Origin: Palsa-504 sp963818225
GTDB lineage: Bacteria; Actinomycetota; Actinomycetes; Streptosporangiales; Streptosporangiaceae
DNA length: 64,000 nt
Assembly (NCBI GenBank): GCA_963818225.1
Contig: CAWFRO010000011.1
Span: 496,001 to 560,000 of the forward strand
Reading direction: 5' to 3'
Position numbers and translations under genes: made by a program. Shown here one piece after another: positions 9,821-18,341 of this stretch. Below the pieces are notes generated by a model, which was not told where the DNA came from, made no database searches, and saw only the letters and a program-made list of their open reading frames with translations. Every line of letters begins with the position of its first letter. Positions within the stretch are counted from its first letter, which is position 1.

Positions 9821-10075
9821 TCACCTTTGCTCTGACCCGCGCTCGCGTGCCCCGCCGCCACCTAGCTGCAAGCCCACGATCGGGACCGTGAAGCCCGCTT
9901 TGCCATCTACCGATCTGGTGGCGGTGACCGTCAGATCCACGGTCATCGACTCCACCGGCAACTGGATATTCGAACCGGCACCAGTTGCCCGGGCCTTCAG
10001 CAGCTCGTCACGCAGCAGCCCGATCGCCTCCGCCAGCCCCAGCCCATCTGTTGACGTGATGTTCCGTTCAGACAT
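9821..10075 (-). CDS. trypco2 (trypsin-co-occurring domain 2) family protein
   Basis: The open frame gives 84 residues from ATG 10075 (GGAGG four bases before). The core LGLAEAIGLLRDELLKARATG followed by beta-strand-like SMTVDLTVTATRS and FTVPIVGLQLGG matches the trypco2 family, small proteins encoded beside trypsin-like proteases in actinomycete conflict loci. After GSEQ two one-base shifts separate the family-like tail VTVVFGG and PVDRDGNSVKVAAASDVVKG, whose TAA lies at 9742-9744, three bases before the TTG start of the protease gene. So the original gene ran to 9742 and was tightly coupled with the protease. Biochemical role unknown; an adaptor or inhibitor of the protease is plausible. 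Confidence 0.75.
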   Translation of the reverse strand: MSERNITSTDGLGLAEAIGLLRDELLKARATGAGSNIQLPVESMTVDLTVTATRSVDGKAGFTVPIVGLQLGGGGARERGSEQR

Positions 10076-10996
10076 CGAACCTCCAGTCCTAACCCGGAGC
10101 CACGGGGCCCAACCGCCAACCCAGCGGTGACCCATCCCCTGATCAGACGCTATCCTGAGCGCTCTCAGCCCGGGAAGCCTTGCGAGCGAGCAACCGTGCA
10201 CCCGAACACCACCAGACCACGAGGCATGCTCTTCCTTGCCAGCCCCAGGGGCGCCGATGGGCTGTCCCTACGCAGTCGCCGGATTCTGCCTCCAGTTGTC
10301 CAGCGCGCAGCCCTAGACCGCTTCGCATAGCGTTAACAGCTGGCTGGGCATACTCGAGTAACGGCTGCCTATTTGCTCGGCTGCCCGGCGTGCACGTGCT
10401 CACGCGCGACGGTGACCACGCCCTGGATCTGAGGCGCGAGCGGGCCGGTAGTACGCCTACCTTCATTTGTTCGAAGCCGGCATCGCCAACGGGCCGACTT
10501 GAGAAGCCGAGTTCAGCACCATCGCGATACCCTCACCCTCACCTACGACGGCGCGAGCTTCGGCCTCGACGAGTCCGCCCCGCAGCCGCAGCAGCTGGGA
10601 CGAGCTTCCACCCGGGACCGGATCAGGTTCACCGACCCCTGGGACGGCACTTTGCAGTACATGACGCCACCCAACTCCCGGGCCCGCCAAGCGTCGGCGC
10701 ACAGAAAGCCCTGCTCGGCACTTGTCGCATCACGGTCCGGATCAAGCCCTGCGCTGTGAACAGCGGCTCAGCGCGCGGTTATCAGGCGATGTTCGTGCCA
10801 TTGGCCGCTCTCCGCAGTCCAAGCTACGGTCTGATGCACGGTTAGCCAACCGTATATTTATGCATCGCCGCGCTTGAGGTGAACGTCCGGATCTGCCGCA
10901 GATCGCGCGCCAGCTCCAGCGTGTCCGACCGGGGCTGGGTCGAAGTTTGGCCTCTGATGATCTTCAATGGCGGGGGTTACCGGGTCGGGCCGGCTG
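10076..10996. other. Interval upstream of the trypco2-protease pair
   Basis: No gene is supported. Several overlapping open frames exist on both strands (for example 10463-10845) but none shows a family pattern or a good ribosome site. The promoter of the trypco2-protease operon should lie in 10080-10200; no clear -35/-10 pair could be picked out. Confidence 0.35.
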
Positions 10997-11595
10997 TTAC
11001 TGGAGGGGTTCAGCCGATGCCGCACGGAGCCGGGCTAGCGATCCGGCTGCGGACAGGGCTCGGCCGGCGGCGATCCTCGGCCTGCGCCGCTGCGCGGCCC
11101 GGGCTGCCAGCAGGACATAGGTCACGGTGTTGAAGGTTTCGCTGGCGATCGCGTGCACCGTCAGCTGCCGCGGGTGGCGCAGGCCCGACCGCACGCCGAA
11201 GACCATCTGTGCACAGGCAAGGGCGGACAGGGCGTTCTGCGATCGCTGGCTGAGGTGTGTTTGCCTCCCGGCGGTAGCCGGCGCCTCCGGGGGAGGCGTG
11301 TGCCGAGCTTGCGCAGCAGGTCCCTGTGCTGCTGGGTGTTCTTTACCATCTCGGCCCGGGTCGGCGTCTCGGTGCCAAGGTCCCACGCCGCCAGCCCGGC
11401 GCTGGCCGCGCAGGCCCACGCGGCCAGGGCCCCGCTTCCGGCGGCCGACGGCCAGTGCCCGGCCCCGACGGCGGCCTGGGTCACAACGGGGGCGGCGGCG
11501 GACACCCATTCGAGCGTCCCGGAGGCCCTGGTCCCGTCCAGGGCCAAAAGAACCAGTTCCAGCCGCGACCGGGCCTTGCTGTTATCGCGAGCCAT
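10997..11595 (-). pseudogene. Unrecognised membrane-type protein, one frameshift
   Basis: From ATG 11595 the frame reads MARDNSKARSRLELVLLALD and then an Ala/Gly-rich region with two likely membrane segments (SGALAAWACAASAGLAAWDL), followed by MVKNTQQHRDLLRKLGTR. The frame then breaks between about 11220 and 11300. The second frame continues with SALACAQMVFGVRSGLRHPR and TFNTVTYVLLAARAAQRRRP up to the stop at 10997. Together about 195 residues. I do not recognise the family. The protein-like quality of both halves suggests a recent indel. Confidence 0.5.
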
Positions 11596-11879
11596 CCCGG
11601 CATTGTCGCCCCGGCGGCAGGAGTACGCGAAGCTCCCGGGCTGCCGCCACCCGGACGCTGCCGCCCGGCGAGGCCCGGGGCGCCAGTACTCAGGTCCGGC
11701 GCTGGCGGCGGGCGGGAGGCACGGGCTTCCAAGGGTAGGCGGAGCGAAGCGCAAGCTCACCGAGGCGCAGGCCGCCGAGCTGGAAGAAGTCCTGGCCAGG
11801 GAGGGCTTCCTCGCCATGCCCAGACCCGACCGCACGGCCCTTCAGTAACTACCGCAATTGAAGATCGTTAGGTGATGCC

Positions 11880-12187
11880 GATCGCAAGTGTGACGCTGAC
11901 TGAGGGACACGGTACGGGAGAACGCTCACGGAGCCGCCTAATTGAGACTTTTGTGTAGACGGTGCGGGCCTGGCCGGGATGGCAGTGAGTCAGGTCGTAG
12001 CGTTGAGAGGTCCCGGTTGGCGTGGCTCTGTAACCGCCTGCCGCCCTGCTGGGTTGGCTTCCGAACGACGTGCTGGCTGGCCGGGGCCTCGCCGTGGCGT
12101 GGCTCAAAAGAGGCGAGTGCCGCAAGGTTCTGGAATTAGGCGTGCCCGTCACGGTCTTTGCCCGCGGTCAGGGGAAGAGGTGTTCCG
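11880..12187 (+). ncRNA. Region expected to encode the IS110 bridge RNA (predicted by position)
   Basis: In IS110-group elements the non-coding region upstream of the recombinase gene encodes a structured bridge RNA that pairs with target and donor DNA. This element has a 308-bp untranslated region of that kind between the supposed left end and the ATG at 12188. I did not resolve the target-binding and donor-binding loops, so the assignment rests on position and family only. Confidence 0.3.
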
Positions 12188-13592
12188 ATGGCGGCAGTGA
12201 TGATCGGGGTTGATCCCCACAAGGCTTCGCACACGGCGGTGGCGATCGGCGTGGCTGAGGAGCCGCTGGGTGAGGTGCGGGTCCGCGCCTGCGTGGCTCA
12301 GGCTGAGCGGCTGCTGGCCTGGGCCGCGGCGTGGCCGCAGCGGACCTGGGCCGTCGAGGGGGCCGGCGGCACCGGCCATCTGCTGGCCCAGCAGCTGGTG
12401 TCGGCCGGTGAGCGGGTGCTGGATGTGCAGCCCAAGCTCGGCGCGCGGGTCCGGTTGCTGGCTGCCGGGGATGTGAACAAGAACGACCCGAACGATGCCC
12501 GCTCGGTGGCCGTCGCGGCGCTGCGGTCAGCTGGTGTCCGGGAGGTGCGCGCCGATGATCACGCGGCGGTGCTGAAGATCTGGTCCAAGCGCCACCGTGA
12601 CCTGGGCCGCACCCGGACCCAGGTGGTCTGCCGGCTGCATGCGGTGCTGGGCGAGCTGATCCCCGGCGGTGTGCCCAAGGTGATCACCACCGATCGCGCT
12701 GGCCGGGTCCTGCGGGCGCTCAGGCCGGAAGGGGCGGTGGAGGTGGCCCGCTGCGAGCTGGCGGCGGACTTGCTCGATGACCTGCGCCGTATCGATGCTC
12801 GGCTGCGGGAGACCAGGAAGAAGCTCGCGGCCGCCGTCGCCGCGGCCGGGACCAGCCTGACCGGGCTGTTCGGGGTCGGCCCGGTCATCGCCGCCGCTGT
12901 CATCGGCGACGTCCGCGACGTGTCCCGCTTCCCCGGCCGGGACCACTTCGCTGCCTACAACGGGACCGCGCCGATCGAGGTGTCCTCGGGCCAGCGCAAG
13001 GTCTACCGGCTGTCCCGGCGCGGGAACCGCCGGATCAACCATGCCATCCACATGGCCGCGATCACCCAGATCCGACACCGAGCACAGCCAGGGCCGCGCC
13101 TACTACGACAAGAAACTGGCCGAGGGCAAGACCCCGAAAGAGGCGGTGCGCTCGCTGAAACGGCAGGTCAGCAACGCTATCTTCGCCTGCCTGCAGGCCG
13201 ACGCCCGGCGGGCCGCCGCCCGGGACAAGGGCCCGGGAGGGCAGCAGGGGAACGACTCTGTCGCCAGCGCGGCAGGCTCACACCCCAGACGCCGGCTCTT
13301 CGGCCAAGCCACTCCCGGGCCTGGTCACCACACTACGACGCCGCAGCCAGCGCTGGCCCGCAAGCCCGGGCAGAGGCTGGCGCATTCCTCGATCGCTGCC
13401 AACCTGCCGCCGGCGACGCCGCAGGTCCAGGTGGAGCGCCCGCAGCGAAGCGAGGACGAACGACCTGGAGGTGCGGCAAGACGACGGCAACACTCGGCTG
13501 CGAGGAAGGCCAGGACACAACGTTCGCCGACGAAGCATCGCGCCGCAAGGGCAGCGTCACACCCCACAGAAAAGACCGACGGAACTTCTTGA
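12188..13592 (+). pseudogene. IS110-family transposase (DEDD recombinase), frameshifted
   Basis: N-terminal RuvC-like DEDD domain: IGVDPHKASHT (Asp9), WAVEGAGGTGHLL (Glu57) and NKNDPNDARSVA (Asp100, Asp103). C-terminal Tnp20 domain: GLFGVGPVIAAAVIGDV then FAAYNGTAPIEVSSGQRKV with the catalytic serine region, and SRRGNRRINHAIHMAA. At about 13070 one extra base shifts the frame; the family continuation HSQGRAYYDKKLAEGKT and EAVRSLKRQVSNAIF is read in the second frame and passes into a long Pro/Ala/Arg-rich tail. The start at 12188 is chosen because the family begins near the first DEDD Asp. Probably inactive. Confidence 0.85.
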
Positions 13593-13615
13593 CACAAAGA
13601 GGCTTCGTTCTGTCA

Positions 13616-14164
13616 CCGGACCCGGCGGATCGGCACGGCCGCCCGTGCCGCACCCGAATGATTGTTCTGTGGGTGACCGCTAGAGCGGCGGTGTCCAGCA
13701 GAACGGGGTCCTACTGCTGCATGGAGTTCGATCGCCTCGGGCTGGATTTCGGCGGGCACGTTCGGCTTGACGTTCAAGAACGCGGCCCGTGGCGAGGGCG
13801 CAGGCTCGGCGGACTTGCCGATGCTGAAAAGCTAGGCGCTGGCCGCGAGCGTCCGGTCCCAACGGCGTCACTGGCGGCGGAGCGGCTGACCGGCGGCAGA
13901 GAATCGCGTCGCGTTGCCGGCCGCCCCGGGCGAGGGCCGGGCCGCGCCGCCAGGGCCGGCCCGGGCGGCGCGGTGAACACATCCCCTAGCTGTGACTCGG
14001 TCCAGCTCTGACCGGCCATGCCACGCCGTCGGCGGCAAGCTACCCGTCAGTCACCTGCAAGATTGACGCATACCCGGGTTGAGCGCGGCGCGGAGCCTGG
14101 GCGGGGTCGGTCGTTGTATCCGGCCCGCCTTGCTCGGCTAGCTTCCGGGATGGTGAGGGGCTAT
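13616..14164. other. Interval downstream of IS110
   Basis: No gene is firmly supported. On the minus strand 13774-14019 opens as MAGQSWTESQLGDVFTAPPG, which looks like a genuine N-terminus, but the remainder is low-complexity Pro/Arg/Ser and no family is recognised; it may be a truncated gene cut by the IS110 insertion. Confidence 0.3.
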
Positions 14165-14387
14165 CTATGTTTCCGTCGCGGTGAGGCGCGAGACCAGCAG
14201 TTCCTTGCCCATCCGGGCGCCCTTGCGGCTATCGGCCTGTGCCTTGCGGAAGAGCTCGGCGAGCTCGGGGTCATGGGCCCGGTCGGCGTCCCGGATAAAG
14301 TCCTCCAGCCGCATGGCATTATCTAGGCAGGCCTCTACGAACCAGATGAGATCGTGGTCCTTGTCCTTGCCCTTAGTGCCGTTCATC
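14165..14387 (-). CDS. Small helical protein, unrecognised
   Basis: 73 residues: MNGTKGKDKDHDLIWFVEAC, LDNAMRLEDFIRDADRAHD, PELAELFRKAQADSRKGARM, then KELLVSRLTATET. It is charged and probably all-helical, without a signal peptide or membrane segment. The spacing of acidic and His residues recalls small ferritin-like or regulatory helical proteins, but this is not enough for an assignment. GGAGGAGAGAAG directly precedes the ATG at 14387, a strong ribosome-binding site. It is close behind a kinase-like remnant in the same direction. Confidence 0.65.
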
Positions 14388-14633
14388 TTCTCTCCTCCGG
14401 TTGGCTGATACTGCCGTGATGATCCAGGCCCGGCCAGCAAAATCGGTGTAGTCGCCTGATCCCTTGCCGTCGATGAAGACGAACCGGGCCGGGGGCGGAG
14501 CGAGCTGGCGGGCGGCAGCGGCGGCCGGGATGACACGATCGACGAACGGGAGCTGCCGCCGCCCGGCCAGGGCTCGGCCCACCGTGCCGCCGTGCGCACC
14601 ATCGGACGCCGGCAGCGTCACCGCCCCTTGCAT
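14373..14633 (-). pseudogene. Cytidylate-kinase-like gene, N-terminal fragment (copy 1)
   Basis: The first 45 residues (MQGAVTLPASDGAHGGTVG, then RALAGRRQLPFVDRVIPAA) match the P-loop and following helix of the second copy at 15739-16383, a cytidylate-kinase-like family member. After AAARQLA the sequence departs into unrelated residues (FVFIDGKGSGDYTDFAGRAW), so the rest of the kinase is replaced or deleted. Part of a duplicated segment of about 345 bp. Not expected to be active. Confidence 0.6.
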
Positions 14634-14846
14634 AAGCCCATTTCAGCACACGAGGCAGGGACCGGCGATGGAAAGTCCCGCTGCCAGCCCGGATGCTCCG
14701 CGGGTAGCCGGCCGCCACGACAGCCCGGAGCAGCCCCGGCCGGCCGCGCCGCCGCGATATCGATCAGATCCGGGGGCTTGTCCTGCCGGGTCGCCGCTTC
14801 CCGGATCGCCTGCGTGGCGGCCTTGTGCGCTGTCGCCGGATCCCGG
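14501..14846. repeat. Diverged duplication, copy 1
   Basis: This segment aligns over its length with 16251-16592 in the same orientation. It starts with the exact CGAGCTGGCGGGCGGCAGCG and ends at GTCGCCGGATCCCGG in both. It covers the 5' part of the cytidylate-kinase-like gene and its upstream region. Identity is high but with many substitutions and some indels, so the duplication is old. Confidence 0.8.
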
Positions 14847-14988
14847 GCCACCTGACACACACCGCCATCCGCTGAGAGCCGCTATGATCCAGTCTTCAGG
14901 TCATCGTGTTGCAACGATGCCTCGAATCCGCCTCGTCCCAGTGGGTCCAGATGAAACCGTCCTAACCAGCCGGTAGTAGCGTTGCGGG

Positions 14989-15522
14989 ATGCGTTACGAC
15001 GAAGTCAGGAAGCTGATTACGGGCAGTTCCGCCGATGACTGGGATGTGATCGAGGTCGAGGGCAACCTTTACCTTGACCGGTTCGAAGGGGTGAGTTCCG
15101 GCGCCCGGCGCTGGCTGGAAGCCGAGAGCCACGTCTCTCTCGCCCTCTACAAGGCCGATATCGGCCTGCGGCTCGCGTGGGGCATGACGCATACAACCGG
15201 GCTGGCGTTCGAGGGGTGGAACTTCCCGGACGGGTCGATCGACAGGCTCCTGGTGGACGGGTTCTGGCGCGGTTCATTTGTCACCCGGTGGCCGGTCCTG
15301 TCAGTCGACGGGGACCGATGCTACCTGCCCTACCCGCTGCCTGCTGTGGCCGCAGGCGAGGCAGCAGCCGGGCACCATTTCGTCGTCGGATCGAGGGTCA
15401 AAGCGAGCGAAGTTGCGCTGGCTCGCCTGCTGCAGCAGCTCGCCGGCCGCGAGGACAGGGAGTTTGATACCTACCTGCGGCAGACCGGAGCCGTCATCGT
15501 TCCTGATCAGCATCCCGGCTGA
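14989..15522 (+). CDS. Hypothetical protein, 177 residues
   Basis: A soluble, acidic-to-neutral protein beginning MRYDEVRKLITGSSADDWDV. It is rich in aromatic residues (WGMTHTTGLAFEGWNFPDGS, FWRGSFVTRWPVLSVDGDR) and ends with a helical region (EVALARLLQQLAGREDREFD). No signal peptide, membrane segment or known motif. The codon use fits a real gene. The ribosome site is weak (GTTGCGGG before ATG). It lies alone between the two cytidylate-kinase-like copies. Family not recognised; an immunity-type or phage-derived protein is possible. Confidence 0.65.
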   Translation: MRYDEVRKLITGSSADDWDVIEVEGNLYLDRFEGVSSGARRWLEAESHVSLALYKADIGLRLAWGMTHTTGLAFEGWNFPDGSIDRLLVDGFWRGSFVTRWPVLSVDGDRCYLPYPLPAVAAGEAAAGHHFVVGSRVKASEVALARLLQQLAGREDREFDTYLRQTGAVIVPDQHPG

Positions 15523-15537
15523 CAGCCGGGCTCCGGG

Positions 15538-15660
15538 TCAGGCGGCGCCGCGGGTCTTGCCGGTGCCGGTGCCCACGTGTACCAGCCTGTCTGCGCCGGC
15601 GAGCTGCTTGATCTCTTCGCCGGTGAAGTGCTGCAGCGCATCCTCGCCCTGACGTCACGA
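15538..15660 (-). pseudogene. C-terminal fragment of an unrecognised protein
   Basis: On the minus strand a 40-residue frame reads GEDALQHFTGEEIKQLAGAD and ends GTGTGKTRGAA with a TGA at 15538-15540; a stop precedes it, so no start is available. The codon quality suggests the tail of a lost gene. The GTGTGKT stretch resembles a P-loop but is too near the C-terminus to interpret. Confidence 0.25.
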
Positions 15661-15738
15661 TCTGGCACAACCATCACACCGGCCAGCCGCATACGCTCAC
15701 TGGTGGCCAGCGATCACTAACCCCGTGGCCTAGGTCGT

Positions 15739-16383
15739 CTAGGGCGCAGCAGCACCGAAGCGGTCCTGGGCCGCCCGGACGATAATGTCGGTGCAGGCTT
15801 CCGCGGACAAAACGGTGCTGTCGAGAATCAGGTGATACAGCCGGGGGTCGCCCTGGCGGGCGTTGAAAAACAACCCGGGCATAGGCCTCCCGGGCGCTGT
15901 CCACGTCCCGCTGACCCTGCCGGGCGCTCGCCTCGTCGACGCCCTGCGCCATTACTTGGGGGATCCGTGCCTCCACCGGCCCGTCCAGGCGCACGCACAG
16001 CACGCTGGGCCGGCCGCCGAGCACGACCATTCCGCCCGCCCGAGCACCACGGCTCCAGTGGTATCGGCCACGTGCACCAGCTCGGCTTCACTCGCGGACC
16101 GGAATCCCTCGGGCGTGAGCGTGCTGGGTACATCCGCGGCCAGCATGTCAGGCCCAGCTGGCGCCGCAACGTTGACGAACCGTGTCGTTATCCGCTCCCA
16201 GCGGCTGGGAATGTGCTCGTCGAGGCTCTCGGCCACGTCTTCGGGCAGGCCGAGCTGGCGGGCGGCAGCGGCGGTCGGAATGACACGATCGACGAACGGA
16301 AGCTGCAGCCGCCCGGCCAGCGCGCGGCCCACCTTGTCGCCGTGCGCACCATAAGACGCCGACAGCGTCACAACCCCTCGCAT
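15739..16383 (-). pseudogene. Cytidylate-kinase-like family protein, two frameshifts (copy 2)
   Basis: Three frames join into about 213 residues, the normal length of the cytidylate-kinase-like (AAK) family. Segment 1: MRGVVTLSASYGAHGDKVG (P-loop-like), LPFVDRVIPTAAAARQLGLP, ESLDEHIPSRWERITTRF, TTGAVVLGRA. Segment 2: GMVVLGGRPSVLCVRLDGPV and ARQGQRDVDSAREAYARVVF. Segment 3: FNARQGDPRLYHLILDSTVL to AAQDRFGAAAP and TAG at 15739. Frameshifts lie near 16040 and 15865. The family transfers phosphate to small nucleotides by analogy; the real substrate is unproven. A partial second copy lies at 14373-14633. Confidence 0.7.
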
Positions 16384-16592
16384 AAACCCATTTCAGCACA
16401 CGAGGAGAGCATCTGCGATGCAGAGTCCGGCTGCCCGCCCGGATGCTCCGTGACGGCCGGCCGCCACGACAGCCCGGAGCAGCCCCCGGCCAGCCGCTGC
16501 ACCGCGATAGTGATCAAATCCGGGGGATTGTCCTTCCGGTTGCCGTTTCCGGAGCGCCTCCGCGGCCACCTTGCGCGCCGTCGCCGGATCCC
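16251..16592. repeat. Diverged duplication, copy 2
   Basis: Counterpart of 14501-14846, same orientation, 1750 bp away. The duplicated block spans the start of the cytidylate-kinase-like gene and about 210 bp upstream, where minus-strand frames in copy 1 (KPPDLIDIAAA) and copy 2 (NPPDLITIAVQ) hint at the end of an additional lost gene. Confidence 0.8.
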
Positions 16593-16777
16593 GGCCGCGC
16601 CCGGGCAGGACGTGTCCGCGACGGGTGAGCGCAAGTGGGAGATTACCTGCGCGTGTAGCTGGCAGGCCAACAGGATGCTCGCCGTCAGCTATTGCCCTCG
16701 ATGAGATACTCGAGGACGGCGACGGTAATCCCAGCTTGATCGCACCTCGCCCTGATGCCCGCTGCCCCGGGCCGCGG

Positions 16778-17257
16778 TCACGCCCCGGTCATGCGGCGGC
16801 GCAGCCGGGACGCCACCGGCTCGGGCACCAGTCCGCTGAGGTCCCCGCCGAACCTGGCGATTTGCTTGATCAGGCTGGAGCTGAGGAAGGAGTACTGCGG
16901 GCTGGTCGTCATGAACAGCGTCTCGACCTTCGCCATCCGGTAGTTCGCCTGGGCCATCTGCATCTCGTACTCGAAGTCGCTGACGGCCCGCAGGCCCTTG
17001 ACCACCGCGGTGATCTCGTTGGCCGCGCAGAAGTCCACCAGCAGGCCCCCGAAGCGGTCGATCCTGACGTTGCCGTACTGGTAGGTCACCTCGCCGAGCA
17101 GCTCGACCCGCTCATCCACCGTGAACAGGCCCTGCTTGGTCACGTTGATCAGCACGGCCACGACCACCTCGTCATACAGCGCGGCGGCGCGGCTGATGAT
17201 GTCTAGGTGCCCGTTGGTCACCGGGTCGAAGGAACCCGGGCAGACGGCGCGATACAT
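16778..17257 (-). CDS. coaD: Phosphopantetheine adenylyltransferase
   Basis: 159 residues, the exact usual length. It transfers AMP from ATP to 4'-phosphopantetheine, the fourth step of coenzyme A synthesis, in the cytosol as a hexamer. The nucleotidyltransferase motifs are present: PGSFDPVTNGHLDII with T-x-G-H (14-17), VVKGLRAVSDFEYEMQMA, and the C-terminal S-S-S-L-I-K (equivalent of the ISST motif) in FLSSSLIKQIARFGGDL. The frame is intact and no frameshift is seen, unlike most neighbours. It is the only clear core gene of the window and stands alone without the usual actinomycete neighbours (rsmD, DUF177/rpmF), so the surroundings have been rearranged. Confidence 0.97.
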   Translation of the reverse strand: MYRAVCPGSFDPVTNGHLDIISRAAALYDEVVVAVLINVTKQGLFTVDERVELLGEVTYQYGNVRIDRFGGLLVDFCAANEITAVVKGLRAVSDFEYEMQMAQANYRMAKVETLFMTTSPQYSFLSSSLIKQIARFGGDLSGLVPEPVASRLRRRMTGA

Positions 17258-17293
17258 GCGATATCGCCCCCTTTTCGCGGTTAACCCGGCATG

Positions 17294-17600
17294 TTAATCC
17301 GCCGGGCCAGACCACACCAGAAGGTGGCTTCCCCGTGCCGGCGCGCCCGGCTCCGCCGCGATGCCGTCCTGCCAGCTGACCGGCCCGGACCGGGTGGCGC
17401 GCTCCACGATCACCAGCGCCCCGGCCTGGGCGGCCCAGAAGGTGCCGCGGCGGCCTGAGGTATCCAGTCGCCGCGGCCTGATTCGGGGTCGGGCCTGCAA
17501 CGGAACCGTTTCGTACGTTAAGGCGGTTTCGGCGAGGTCAGGACGGGTGCCTGCGGGGGTCGTTAGCGTCCATTCCGGTTCCGGTGCAGCCCAGGTGTGA
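17294..17600 (-). pseudogene. C-terminal fragment of an unrecognised protein
   Basis: The minus-strand frame ends EPGAPARGSHLLVWSGPAD at 17294. The last hundred residues have normal coding character (EPEWTLTTPAGTRPDLAET, RRGTFWAAQAGALVIVERAT), while the residues before them, up to 17740, are Pro/His-rich and look out of frame. Probably the tail of a truncated gene. No family recognised. Confidence 0.35.
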
Positions 17601-17782
17601 TCTTGATGCGGAGGCTGGATCGCCTGCTGGAGTGGCGCTGGGTGACGGTGATCTTCGTGTCCGGAAGTCCTCAGTAACGGACAGGACGGGTCGTGGGTCG
17701 TCGGCTCGCGAGAGTGAACGCTATGGAACGGTCCGGTCATTTACTGGCCGGGTTGTGGTGGTTCGGTCCTACGGTGCAGTCC

Positions 17783-18004
17783 GTGCCGGCGGAATTCCTC
17801 AGTGACCAGGAAGCGGCGGCCTTCGGCCGCTATGGCGGCTCGGTGCCGCTGGCGGATCTGGAGCGGTTCTTCTGCCTGGATGACGCCGATCGCAAGCTGG
17901 TGGCCGGGCAGCGGGAAGATCACCACCGGCTCGGGTTCAGCGTCCAGCTCGCCACAGTGCGCCGAACCGTGCTCACGGAGCGCTGCTGCTATATCACCAA
18001 ATAA
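17783..18004 (+). pseudogene. Tn3-family transposase, N-terminal (DUF4158) remnant
   Basis: From GTG 17783 the protein reads VPAEFLSDQEAAAFGRYGGS, then LERFFCLDDADRKLVAGQRE and DHHRLGFSVQLATVR, the hallmark N-terminal DUF4158 of Tn3-type transposases (normally about 1000 residues). After QLATVRRTVL the sequence leaves the family and stops at 18004, so more than 90 percent of the gene is lost. It lies upstream of a serine recombinase remnant in opposite orientation, so both are probably parts of one old Tn3-type transposon. Confidence 0.8.
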
Positions 18005-18148
18005 CGAATCGCCAACAACAGTGGACGACGCGTAACACAAGTATCAAGTCACGTGACACTCAGGATCCTGTACCGATCCTCGTTGACACGGGCCGGATCG
18101 TTTCCCATTTTTGGTTCATACGCTGGCTATTCCGCGGTTCGGCGGGGG

Positions 18149-18195
18149 TTTGGCAGACTGGTTTGGCAGACTGGTTTGGCAGACTGGTTTAGCAG
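18149..18195 (+). repeat. 13-bp tandem repeat, 3.6 copies
   Basis: Three perfect copies of TTTGGCAGACTGG start at 18149 and are followed by a partial, altered copy (TTTAGCAG). The array is in the untranslated region between the transposase remnant and the small gene at 18342. Without spacers it is not a CRISPR; it could be an iteron-like or res-type site. Confidence 0.9.
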
Positions 18196-18341
18196 AGTAC
18201 CCGCTGGTTACCGGCTGTGACTGCCAGGCAGGTTTACCGGCCGCGCGTAAGCACAGTGGGACACGCAAAACGGCCCCGGCCCGGCGTCAAGGGAACGCCG
18301 GGGGCCCGGGGCCTGGACCGCACTTCGACGGGAATGCGATC

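Larger units (their letters stand above)
11880..13615 (+). mobile_element. IS110-family insertion sequence (degenerate)
   Basis: Contains an IS110-type transposase gene, a 300-bp non-coding 5' region and a 3' end with CTTGACACAAAGAGGCTTC (about 13590-13608), a sequence type seen at the right end of actinomycete IS110/IS116 elements. IS110 elements lack long terminal inverted repeats, so exact ends cannot be fixed from one copy. Boundaries are estimates. Confidence 0.65.

Noticed and set aside
9668..10130. Plus-strand frames opposite the trypco2 gene
   Set aside because: No family character; the minus strand has trypco2 residues with a proper ribosome site.
12158..14011. Single 617-residue protein fused to the IS110 transposase
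   Set aside because: After about residue 300 the residues no longer fit IS110; the family continues in another frame, so this is an open but meaningless extension caused by a frameshift.
14464..14976. Plus-strand 170-codon frame in the duplicated segment
   Set aside because: Pro/Arg-rich and not conserved as protein between the two copies, whereas the minus-strand kinase residues are.
18149..18195. Possible CRISPR array
   Set aside because: The 13-bp units are contiguous, without spacers, and too short; it is a simple tandem repeat.
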